From the NCBI GenBank assembly GCA_030433005.1, contig JAUILQ010000001.1:62001-126000 (forward strand): a DNA stretch of 64,000 nt. The letters run 5' to 3'. Under the pieces are notes generated by a model. It was not told where the DNA came from. It did not search any database and saw only the letters and a list, made by a program, of their open reading frames with translations. Positions 18,201 to 25,014 of the stretch are shown here, piece by piece. A program made the translations under genes and the position numbers. This stretch comes from Alphaproteobacteria bacterium (GTDB lineage Bacteria; Pseudomonadota; Alphaproteobacteria; Kiloniellales; DSM-21159). Positions within the stretch are counted from its first letter, which is position 1, and every line of letters begins with the position of its first letter.

Positions 18201-18277
18201 ACCCGTCGCGACAGTCCCTCTCCTACTTCGGGATCGGCGGCGGGGTCGTGACCGAGCCGTGGGCGTCCTGGCCCTGA
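15236..18277 (+). CDS. Exported multicopper oxidase with C-terminal FG-GAP/VCBS-like repeats
   Basis: A 1013-residue protein with a signal peptide (about residues 1-40, long hydrophobic core LPILCGALAFFLFLG). Residues about 120-640 are a three-cupredoxin multicopper oxidase: the copper ligands are in HTHG (about 195), WYHPHMHG (about 237), HPIHIHQGD (about 547) and HCHMLPHEDSGMM (about 616), so all four motifs of the T1 and trinuclear sites are present. Residues about 650-1013 carry FG-GAP-like repeats (ALGDVDGDAVDEIVVGSG, VEDIDGDNWSDIVIGSG), calcium-binding beta-propeller units. The enzyme would couple one-electron oxidation of a substrate or metal to O2 reduction outside the cytoplasm. I chose ATG 15236 for the GGGGGGAG before it; a TTG six codons earlier is possible. 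It stands alone. Confidence 0.85.
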   Translation: MRIYHGRRAGACRLGLPILCGALAFFLFLGTTALSRASEEALARPQCPPTPEDRVFLPCGEAVSYQPRLGVAIAPYGGEPLPSDGALLDLTAGERALRSRDGLLAAELRLTTGTLDRPMLVGSKPYRIASYEGQNRLGGVVASYNGVFPGPTLLIQPGDTLRLDIVDERMPNAVLQASDLHFDPTEPVPDASNLHTHGLLVSPTGEGDNVYRAFLPGNRYRTEVRLGEEHTEGMNWYHPHMHGSTAPQVFGGMAGLIQVGDVAAPQHRPAIEGLVRRQLVLSGLALAPSAEDPEVFLLGPVGNATSPTLTDPNPAAAAGGVRTAPDYRPSHLVNGQLNPTIAMRPNETQVWTGINVNASSAYSLALVRLRADGTVDPDSPLFRTTMLAQDGNDRYAPVAGYLVKHRDMMKDYFIGPGQRLTWAITAPSAPGTYHLINATDHAYARQVPNLPAMLTFQPPQSFVPSLVLATVEVEGAADGRAHPAFEPTEAPGFADAEPSLTRDIAFDFDEQYLRGRVNFGYFPNNAVIQGYSGDIERWIVSTYSQVAHPIHIHQGDFVVEKVEYYRDQALTKLRTDLPENPVVYPFTRVVDTLTLPGRSKVHLRMKASAFPGKFVMHCHMLPHEDSGMMASVAISRPRAEELVAIGAGAGDPPLVSVVEAASGREVARFLAFSESFRGGIDVDSGNALGGYGALLAVAPGRGTPLVRLLDPAEPGQSVLEIHPFGGSGDGASVALGDVDGDAVDEIVVGSGRGTVPSVAVYEAVGAEGGWRAELKLEVPVFDRSYGIGGVRVAVEDIDGDNWSDIVIGSGPGVRNRVSVLSGQLLSEATLRPGDFSAATGDPSLDRDLKLSICSATGESAVIADLLDPLPGTSGLNVAAGMLGAGFATYPPLTEVGFNPVVEHSYRSQVVVSRADARRDPEVAIFEYLGPGGHDHEAPAVDVGALLRPIRLFTPFPGERSREGGLTLATGLVSAADPDTPVTGLISAIDPSRQSLSYFGIGGGVVTEPWASWP

Positions 18278-18302
18278 ACGGGCGGCCGGCCCTGTCTTCG
18301 AC

Positions 18303-18330
18303 CCGGGCGGAGCGTCGCCGTTCCGCCCGG
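18303..18330. terminator. Hairpin between convergent genes, possible bidirectional terminator
   Basis: Perfect 9-bp stem CCGGGCGGA / TCCGCCCGG with a 10-base loop, between the multicopper oxidase and RidA-like stops. There is no T-run, so termination is only suggested by position. Confidence 0.35.
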
Positions 18331-18350
18331 TCCGAAGCACCCCGTGCGGC

Positions 18351-18893
18351 TCAGTCGCCGGCCAGCGCGTCGCAGTCGACCTCGACCGCGGCGCCCAGCG
18401 GGATCTCGGGCACGATGATCGTCGAGCGCGTCGGCGGGTCCTCCGGGAAGAACTCGCGGAACACCGCGTTCATCGCCGGGAAGTCGTCGATGTCGGCGAG
18501 CAGCACGATGCACTTGTAGGTCAGCTCGAGCGAGCTGCCGGCCAGCTCCAGCATCTCCTTGATGTAGGTCAGCGACTGGCGCGTCTCCGGCGTGATGCCG
18601 CCGGGCACCAGCTCCGGCTTGTTGCGCAGCGTGCCGAGCACGCCGCCGACATGGACGGTGTCGCCGGCGCGCACGACGCCGGAGTAGGGCAGGCCCTCCA
18701 TCGCGGTCGAGGGATAGGCGACGCGCTCCGAGGCCTGCGCCGCCGGCGCCGCCAGCGCCGTGCCGGCGAGCGCCAGGGCGAAGGCGGCCGCCAGCGCCGG
18801 CAGCCGGCGGGGCCTCGACCGCTCGGCTCCGGATCCGGCCGTCCCGGTGTCGGTGGCTCCGGGCGTGCCGGCCCTCGTGTCCTTGATCATCAT
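18351..18893 (-). CDS. RidA/YjgF-family protein with signal peptide
   Basis: A 180-residue protein. Residues 1-55 contain a charged n-region and a long hydrophobic stretch ending in APAAQASE, which reads as a Sec signal peptide; the RidA domain follows (VRAGDTVHVGGVLG, then PPTRSTIIV, with the Arg that binds the substrate carboxylate in active RidA proteins). RidA enzymes hydrolyse reactive enamine/imine intermediates of PLP enzymes in the cytoplasm, so an exported member is unusual and may have another role. The MM start at 18893 has GGGAGGGG directly upstream. Confidence 0.8.
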   Translation of the reverse strand: MMIKDTRAGTPGATDTGTAGSGAERSRPRRLPALAAAFALALAGTALAAPAAQASERVAYPSTAMEGLPYSGVVRAGDTVHVGGVLGTLRNKPELVPGGITPETRQSLTYIKEMLELAGSSLELTYKCIVLLADIDDFPAMNAVFREFFPEDPPTRSTIIVPEIPLGAAVEVDCDALAGD

Positions 18894-19170
18894 GGTCCCC
18901 TCCCTGCGGCTCTGTTGACCGCGATGCCGCCCGGCGCCCTTGGGGCCAAGGAACGGCATCGCTCCTTATCCCGCCGACTCGCTCGGCGGAGCGGCCGACA
19001 GTGCACGTCTGACACCGCTTTGACGAGAGATCTTAATGGGGAGATCCCGCATTCGACGCTTGCGTTCGGCCGGTGTCCGTGTGCGGAAGCGGTGACTCTC
19101 GCGCGCCGTCCTGCCGTCTCGCCCGCGTCGCGGCGGCCCGGCGCGACGCAGCCCGGCGGCAGCGGCGGGC

Positions 19171-20961
19171 CTACCAATGCGCCTGGTAGCGGCCGTCCCC
19201 GCCCGCGTCGAGCAGGCCGGCGCGCCGCATGCCCTCGATGCGGCGCTCGAAGTCGGCGGGATCGCGGAACGGCAGGATCCGGCGGCGCTCCTCCACCGAG
19301 TAGCCGGGCTCCAGGCGGCGGGCCTCGGCCCAGGCCGACCGGGCCTCGTCGAGGCGGCCGAGATGACCGCAGCAGGCGGCGATCAGGTTGTAGGCGGTCG
19401 CCGAGCTGGGCGCCCGCGCGAGCCGCTGGCGCAGCGCGCCGATGGCCTCCTCGTAGCGGCCGAGCGAGATGTGCGCCTCGGCCAGGAAGTGCAGCACGAT
19501 GTCCGGGTAGAGCGGGTCGAGGCGGATGTAGGAATCGAGCGTCTCGATGGCTCCGGCCGGGTCGCCGCCGAAGACCTGGACGTGCGCGGTCGCCAGGTGG
19601 CGCTGCCTGGAATTGGGCTCCAGGTCCAGGCAGCGCGCCGCCGCGGCGGCGGCGGCCTCGAAGTCGCGGTTCCACAGCGAGGCGATGGCGAAGGCGAACT
19701 GCGCCTGGGCGTCGGCCTCGTCCGCCGAGACCGCGGCGCGGGCCTCTGCCAGCGCCTCGGCGAGGGCCTTCCCGCGATCTTCCGCCCAGTCGTTGACGTA
19801 GTCGATGACCCGGGTGAAGGCGATGCGGGCGCGGGCCGCGGCGTAGTCCGGCTCGATCTCCAGGGCGCGCGCGAGGATGCGGCGGGCCTCGAGGTTGTCG
19901 TGCCGGGTGTGGCGGAAGGAATGCTCGCGCCCGCGCAGGAACAGGGTGTGGGCCTCGAGGTCCGGAGTCTTGCGGCGCGCCAGCCGCTGGCGGTCGTCCG
20001 GGCTGAGCCGGACCCGCAGGGCCTCGACGATCTCGCGGGTCAGCTCGTCCTGGACCTCGAAGATGTCGGTCAGGTCGCGGTCGAAGCGGTCGGCCCAGAC
20101 ATGGCCGCCGGTCGCCGCCTCGATGAGCTGCGCGGTCACCCGGACGCGCTTGCCGGAGCTGCGTACGCTGCCTTCCAGGACGTAGCCTACGCCGAGCTCC
20201 GCGCCGACCTGCGGCACCGAGACCGCGCTGCCGCGGTAGGCGAAGGAGGAGTTGCGGGCGATGACGTGCAGCTGGGAGATCTTCGACAGGTCGGTGATGA
20301 TGTCCTCGGCGATCCCGTCCGAGAAGAAGCCCTGCTCGGGGTCGCTGGACATGTTGTCGAAGGCGAGCACGGCGATCGAGGGCCGCTCGCCGTCCGCCGT
20401 CTGGCGCCTTGGAGCCTCGCCGCCGGCGAGCGCCCCCGGGAAGACGTGGAAGACCTCCAGCGGCTGGGCGATGTTCTTGACCGTCCGCTTGCCCTTGTTC
20501 TCGATGCGGATCGGCAGCTTGTCGCGCACCTGGTCGACGGCGGCCCGGGTCAGGCAGATGCCGCCGGCTTCCGCCAGCGCCTCGACCCGGGCGGCGACGT
20601 TGACGCCGTCGCCGTGGATGTCGTCGTCCTCGACGATGACGTCGCCGACGTTGATGCCGATGCGCAGGCGCATCGGCTGAGCCTCGGCCGTGGCGGCGTT
20701 CCACTCTTCGGTGCGTGCCTGGATCTGGAGCGCGCAGGCCACGGCGTCGACGGCGCTGGCGAACTCGACCAGGACGCCGTCGCCCAGAAGCTTGACGAGG
20801 CGGCCCGAGTGCGCCGCGATCGCCGGCCGGACGACCGACTGCAGCAGATCCTTCAGCCGGCTGTGAGTGCCGTCCTCGTCGCCGCCCATCAGGCGCGAAT
20901 AGCCGACGACGTCGCCGGCCAGGATCGCCGCGAGCTTGCGCTGGACGCGCTCCCCTGTCAC
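19171..20961 (-). CDS. Class III adenylate/guanylate cyclase with TolB-like and TPR domains
   Basis: About 596 residues from the GTG at 20961. The cyclase homology domain is residues 5-170: metal Asp residues D17 (ILAGDVVGYSRLM) and D61 (VKLLGDGVLVEF), with INVGDVIVEDDDIHGDGVNVAARVE following. A TolB-like segment (PSIAVLAFDNMS...FFSDGIAEDIITDLSKI...LEGSVR) spans about 190-330 and tetratricopeptide repeats fill the C-terminal half (AHTLFLRGRE, LDSYIRLDPLYPD, AYNLIAACCGHLG). This architecture is common in alphaproteobacteria and is thought to be a cytosolic signalling cyclase. No membrane segment is seen. The frame stays open upstream to 21111, but it would then overlap the IclR gene; the GTG with GGGGGA upstream is preferred. 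Confidence 0.82.
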   Translation of the reverse strand: MTGERVQRKLAAILAGDVVGYSRLMGGDEDGTHSRLKDLLQSVVRPAIAAHSGRLVKLLGDGVLVEFASAVDAVACALQIQARTEEWNAATAEAQPMRLRIGINVGDVIVEDDDIHGDGVNVAARVEALAEAGGICLTRAAVDQVRDKLPIRIENKGKRTVKNIAQPLEVFHVFPGALAGGEAPRRQTADGERPSIAVLAFDNMSSDPEQGFFSDGIAEDIITDLSKISQLHVIARNSSFAYRGSAVSVPQVGAELGVGYVLEGSVRSSGKRVRVTAQLIEAATGGHVWADRFDRDLTDIFEVQDELTREIVEALRVRLSPDDRQRLARRKTPDLEAHTLFLRGREHSFRHTRHDNLEARRILARALEIEPDYAAARARIAFTRVIDYVNDWAEDRGKALAEALAEARAAVSADEADAQAQFAFAIASLWNRDFEAAAAAAARCLDLEPNSRQRHLATAHVQVFGGDPAGAIETLDSYIRLDPLYPDIVLHFLAEAHISLGRYEEAIGALRQRLARAPSSATAYNLIAACCGHLGRLDEARSAWAEARRLEPGYSVEERRRILPFRDPADFERRIEGMRRAGLLDAGGDGRYQAHW

Positions 20962-21061
20962 CGCTTCGCATCCCCCGGCAGCGAACAAGATGGTGCCCGC
21001 AGAGCTGCGAACCGGAGAAGCGTGACTCGGATCGTCGGCGCGGCGCAAGCTGCCGGGGCCA

Positions 21062-21850
21062 CTAGACGATGGCGGCGAGCGCCGCCGCGCAGTCGCGCAG
21101 CGCCTCGACACGGCGGCGGCGCTCGGCCTCGCCGTGGTAGCGCGGGCTCGGGCCGACGATGCCCAGGGCGCCGGCCAGCGCGCCGTCGCCGCCGCGCAGC
21201 ACCGGCACGGCCAGCGAGGAGACGCCCTCCTCGTACTCGCCCTCGACGAGCGCGAAGCCGCGGCGCGCCGTCTCCTCGAGCTCGCGGCGGATCGCCGCCG
21301 GGTCGAGCTTGGTGGCGCGGGTATGCGGCTCCAGCGGCGCCGCCGCGAGCAGGCGCTCGCGGGTCGCCGGATCGCAGTGGGCGAGCAGGCAGCGACCGAG
21401 CCCGGTCGGCAGCAGCGGCAGCCGCGAGCCGATCGTGAAGCCGGTCGTGATCATTGCCGGGTCGCCGGGCGAGTGGGCGACGTAGACCGCCTCGGCGCCG
21501 TCGAGCATGGCGAAGGAGACGGCCTCGCCGAGCCGGGCGGAGAAGACGGCCAGCACCGGCTGGATCGACTTGCCGACGCCGCGGCCCTGCAGGAAGCCGC
21601 CGGCGAGGCGCAGGATGCGCGGCGTCAGGGCATAGACGCGGTTGCGCTGCTCCAGATAGCCGAGCCGCTCGAGCGTGCGCACCAGGCGGCGGGCGACCGT
21701 GCGGTTGAGCTCGGTCTTGCGCGCGATCTCCGGAATCGTCATGGCGCGGTCGCGGGCGTCGAAGGCCTCCAGGACCTCCAGCCCCTTGGCGAAGGTCAGC
21801 GAGATCTCGCGGTCGGCGGGCTCGGTGGTCTCGGTCGGGCGGATCGGCAT
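21062..21850 (-). CDS. IclR family transcriptional regulator
   Basis: A 262-residue IclR regulator. The winged helix (residues about 15-75: SLTFAKGLEVLEAFD...TIPEIARKTELNRTVARRLVRTLE) is followed by the effector domain (SFAMLDGAEAVYVAHSP, LPLLPTGLGRCLLA, GFALVEGEYEEGVSSLAVPV). It faces the ferredoxin-Rieske oxygenase operon and is likely its regulator; IclR proteins often control aromatic catabolism (PcaR, PobR, CatR types) with the pathway substrate as ligand. A 15-base perfect palindrome lies in the shared promoter region. Confidence 0.92.
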   Translation of the reverse strand: MPIRPTETTEPADREISLTFAKGLEVLEAFDARDRAMTIPEIARKTELNRTVARRLVRTLERLGYLEQRNRVYALTPRILRLAGGFLQGRGVGKSIQPVLAVFSARLGEAVSFAMLDGAEAVYVAHSPGDPAMITTGFTIGSRLPLLPTGLGRCLLAHCDPATRERLLAAAPLEPHTRATKLDPAAIRRELEETARRGFALVEGEYEEGVSSLAVPVLRGGDGALAGALGIVGPSPRYHGEAERRRRVEALRDCAAALAAIV

Positions 21851-21929
21851 GATCGGTCGGGCGCCAAGGCGATTGACGGGAGCTCTGTCGGGCCACCTAT
21901 AATCGTTTCGGGTCGAAAAAAGAACATAT

Positions 21930-21944
21930 GATCGATTATCGATC
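21930..21944. promoter_or_regulatory. Perfect palindrome GATCGAT-T-ATCGATC, candidate IclR operator
   Basis: Seven-bp perfect arms around a single T, in the A+T-rich 116-base gap between the IclR gene and the ferredoxin gene. The centre is 30 bases before the ferredoxin ATG and 87 bases before the IclR ATG, so binding would be placed to affect the operon start directly. Confidence 0.55.
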
Positions 21945-21966
21945 TTTCTGACGGGAACCGAGGCCG

Positions 21967-22299
21967 ATGAGCGAAACCGTGACGATCGTCTTCCTGACCC
22001 CGGCCGGCGAGCGCCTCGAGGTACCGGCGCGCAGCGGCGAGAGCGTCATGGAGGCGGCGATCCAGAACAACGTCGACGGCATCGAGGCGGAGTGCGGCGG
22101 CGCCTGCATGTGCGCGACCTGCCACGTCTATGCCGGCGAGGCGGCGGTCGCCGCGCTGCCGCCGCGCAGCGAGGACGAGGAGGACCTGCTCGAGTCGGCG
22201 GCCGCCGAGGTGCGCGACGAGAGCCGCCTGAGCTGCCAGCTGACGGTCACGCCGGCGCTCGCCGGCGCGGTCTTCGGCCTGCCCGACCGGCAGGTCTGA
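21967..22299 (+). CDS. 2Fe-2S ferredoxin, adrenodoxin type
   Basis: A 110-residue ferredoxin. The cluster ligands are C43, C49, C52 (C-x5-C-x2-C in AECGGACMCATCHVY, with an extra Cys at 47) and C90 (RLSCQL), the adrenodoxin/putidaredoxin spacing. It would pass electrons from the reductase encoded next to the Rieske oxygenase encoded after that. First gene of the five-gene operon under the IclR palindrome; 41 bases separate it from the reductase gene. Confidence 0.93.
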   Translation: MSETVTIVFLTPAGERLEVPARSGESVMEAAIQNNVDGIEAECGGACMCATCHVYAGEAAVAALPPRSEDEEDLLESAAAEVRDESRLSCQLTVTPALAGAVFGLPDRQV

Positions 22300-22340
22300 G
22301 CCCCGACAGGAACCGGCCGCGCCATGAGTCTCGCCGCGCC

Positions 22341-23633
22341 ATGACACTTGTCCCCTCAGGCCAGGGCGTCGCCATCGTCGGCGCCTCGCACGCCGGGGTG
22401 CAGGTGGCGGCCTCGCTGCGCGAGCAGGGCTATGCCGGGCCGATTCGCCTGATCCACGGCGAGGGCGCGGCGCCCTACCAGCGTCCGCCGCTGTCGAAGG
22501 CCTTCCTCTGCGGCGCCGTGACCGCCGAGCGGCTCGCGCTGCGCGGGCCAGACTGGTTCGCCGCCAAGGGCATCGACCTGATCCGCGGCGCCCGCGTGCG
22601 GCGCCTCGACCCCGACGCCCGCCGACTGGAGCTGGAGCCGGCGACGCGGGAACCCGAAGGCGGGGCGCCCGAGAGTGCGGCCCCGGCCGCCGGCGAGCTG
22701 CCGGCGCGGCTCGACTGCGAGGCCATCGTGCTCGCGACCGGGGCCTCGGCCCGACGCCTCGCGGTGCCGGGCGGCGCGGCGGCAGGCCTGCTGGCGCTGC
22801 GCAGCCTCGCCGACGCGACGGCCCTCAGGGCCCGCCTGGAGCGGGCCGACAGCCTCGCCGTCGTCGGCGGCGGCTTCATCGGCCTGGAGATCGCCTCGAG
22901 CGCGCGCGCCCTCGGCAAGGCGGTGACCGTCCTGGAAGCGCAGCCGCGGCTGCTCGCCCGTCTGCTCCACCCCGTGATGGCGGAGTTCCTGCGCGCCCGT
23001 CACGAGGCCGCGGGCACGCGCTTCCGCTTCGGCGCGCGCGTGGTCGCCGTCGAGCCGGGGCCCGGCGGAGGGCGGCGCCTGCGGCTCGCCGACGGCTGCG
23101 CGCTCGAGGCCGACCTCGTGGTCGTCGGCATCGGTGCGGAGGCTGCCGACGGCCTGGCGCGCGAGGCCGGGGTCGACTGTGCCGACGGGGTCCGGGTCGA
23201 CGGCTCCGGCCGCAGCGTGGCGGCCGGGCTCTTCGCCTGCGGCGACTGCGCGGCCTGGACGGCATCCGGGCCGGGACCGGCGGCGCGCCCCGAGTCGATC
23301 CAGGCGGCGGTCGAGCAGGCCAAGGCGGTCGCCGCCGGCCTGCTGGGCGCGCCGCCGGCCGCGCCGGTCGCGCCCTGGTTCTGGTCGGACCAGCTCGACC
23401 TCAAGCTGCAGATCGTGGGCACGGCGCTCGACGCCGACGAGGTGGTCTGCCGCGGCGATCCGGAGCGCGGCGGCTTCTCGCTTCTGCATTTCCGCGGCGC
23501 CGAGCTGGTCCGGGTCGATTCCGTGAACCGGGCGGCCGACCACCTGGCCGCGCGCCGCCTGGTCACCGAGCGCGCGCGGCCCTCGAAGCGGGCGGCTGCC
23601 GACGAGGCGGTGAAGCTGAAGGATCTCGCCTGA
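22341..23633 (+). CDS. FAD-dependent ferredoxin reductase
   Basis: A 430-residue reductase of the putidaredoxin/rubredoxin reductase family. The FAD site starts at residue 9 (VAIVGASHAGVQVAASLRE), the NAD(P)H site is LAVVGGGFIGLEIASSA near 175, and a second FAD block (SVAAGLFACGDCAAW) is near 300; the C-terminal domain has the usual WFWSDQLDLKLQIVG. Together with the ferredoxin it supplies electrons from NAD(P)H to the Rieske oxygenase. The ATG at 22341 is in frame and gives the normal N terminus; an ATG at 22324 is out of frame. Confidence 0.92.
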   Translation: MTLVPSGQGVAIVGASHAGVQVAASLREQGYAGPIRLIHGEGAAPYQRPPLSKAFLCGAVTAERLALRGPDWFAAKGIDLIRGARVRRLDPDARRLELEPATREPEGGAPESAAPAAGELPARLDCEAIVLATGASARRLAVPGGAAAGLLALRSLADATALRARLERADSLAVVGGGFIGLEIASSARALGKAVTVLEAQPRLLARLLHPVMAEFLRARHEAAGTRFRFGARVVAVEPGPGGGRRLRLADGCALEADLVVVGIGAEAADGLAREAGVDCADGVRVDGSGRSVAAGLFACGDCAAWTASGPGPAARPESIQAAVEQAKAVAAGLLGAPPAAPVAPWFWSDQLDLKLQIVGTALDADEVVCRGDPERGGFSLLHFRGAELVRVDSVNRAADHLAARRLVTERARPSKRAAADEAVKLKDLA

Positions 23634-23694
23634 CGCGCGAGCGGGGCCGCGGCCGTCGCCGCGGTCCGGACGATGACCGGGGAGGACAGCGCTC

Positions 23695-25014
23695 ATGATG
23701 AGCCGCGAGCGGAACGACGAGATCACCCGGGTCGGGCCGGGCACGCCGGCCGGCACGCTGCTGCGCCGCTACTGGCTGCCGGCGGCGCTGACCGTCGAGC
23801 TCGACGGCCCGCGGCCGGTCGTGCCGGTGACCCTGCTCGGCGAGCGGCTGGCGCTGTTCCGCGGCGCGGACGGCGGCCTCAGCCTGGTCGAGCGCCACTG
23901 CCCGCACCGCGGCGCCGACCTCTGCTTCGGCCGGGTCGAGGACGGCGGCATCCGCTGTCCCTTCCATGGCTGGCATTTCGACGCGAGCGGGCAGTGCACC
24001 GAGCAGCCGGCCGAGCCGGCCGGCTCGCGGATGCACGAGAAGATCCGCATCGCCGCCTATCCCGCGGTCGAGAGGAACGGCATCGTCTGGGCCTACCTGG
24101 GCCCCGGCGAGCCGCCGGCCTTTCCGGCCTTCGACTGCTTCCGGGCGCCGGAGAGCCACGTCTTCGCCTTCAAGGGGCTGTGGGAGTGCAACTGGCTGCA
24201 GGCCCTGGAGGTCGGCATCGACCCGGCCCACGCCTCCTTCCTGCACCGCTTCCTGCAGGACGAGGACCCGAAGGAAAGCTACGGCCGGCAGTTCCGCGAC
24301 ACCGCGGCCTCGACCACCGACCTGCCGATGACCCGGCTGCTGCGCGAGGTGCCGAACCCGGAGCTGCAGGTCGAGGAGACAGACTACGGTCTGCGCATCG
24401 TCGCGCTGCGCGACCTGCCGGACGGCCAGCGCCATGTGCGGGTCACCAACCAGGTTTTCCCCTGCGCGATCACCATCCCGATCTCGAACGAGATGACCAT
24501 CACCCAGTGGCACGTGCCGGTCGACGACGAGACCTGCTACTGGTTCTCGATGTTCACCAGCTTCGGCCAGGCGGTCGACAAGCGGAAGATGCGCGAGCAG
24601 CGCCTCAAGGAGCACAGCCTGCCCGACTACCGGCCGCTCAAGAACCGGCACAACGACTACGGCTACGACCGCCGCGAGCAGGAGACGCTGACCTATACCG
24701 GCATGGGCCTGGACATCAACGTCCACGACCAGTGGGCCTGCGAGTCGATGGGCCGGATCCAGGACCGCACGCGCGAGCACCTGGCCAGCTCCGACGCCGC
24801 CATCGTGCGCTACCGGCGCCTGCTGCGCGCGGCGATCGCCGCGGCGGCCGAAGGGCGGGACGACCTGCCATTGGTCGTGCCGGCGGAACGGGCCCAGACA
24901 ATCCGCGGACCGGTCGCGGTCGACGCCATCGCCCCGGCCGAGGCCTGGCAGGACAGCTGGCGCGAGCGCGACGCCGAGCGCCGCGCCGCCTGCGACTGGG
25001 ACTGCGCGCTGTGA
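23695..25014 (+). CDS. Aromatic ring-hydroxylating oxygenase alpha subunit (Rieske, phthalate dioxygenase-like)
   Basis: A 439-residue Rieske oxygenase. The Rieske 2Fe-2S ligands are C69-x-H71 and C88-x2-H91 (HCPHRGA...RCPFHGWHF), and the mononuclear iron motif is D176-x2-H179-x4-H184 (GIDPAHASFLHRF). Sequence style (VFPCAITIPISNEMTITQWHVPVDDE) is that of the phthalate 4,5-dioxygenase/vanillate demethylase class, which works without a beta subunit; none is encoded nearby. It would hydroxylate or N/O-dealkylate an aromatic substrate. GGGGAGGA precedes the ATG. Its stop overlaps the GTG of the next gene by four bases, so the oxygenase and the ligase are co-translated. Confidence 0.92.
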   Translation: MMSRERNDEITRVGPGTPAGTLLRRYWLPAALTVELDGPRPVVPVTLLGERLALFRGADGGLSLVERHCPHRGADLCFGRVEDGGIRCPFHGWHFDASGQCTEQPAEPAGSRMHEKIRIAAYPAVERNGIVWAYLGPGEPPAFPAFDCFRAPESHVFAFKGLWECNWLQALEVGIDPAHASFLHRFLQDEDPKESYGRQFRDTAASTTDLPMTRLLREVPNPELQVEETDYGLRIVALRDLPDGQRHVRVTNQVFPCAITIPISNEMTITQWHVPVDDETCYWFSMFTSFGQAVDKRKMREQRLKEHSLPDYRPLKNRHNDYGYDRREQETLTYTGMGLDINVHDQWACESMGRIQDRTREHLASSDAAIVRYRRLLRAAIAAAAEGRDDLPLVVPAERAQTIRGPVAVDAIAPAEAWQDSWRERDAERRAACDWDCAL

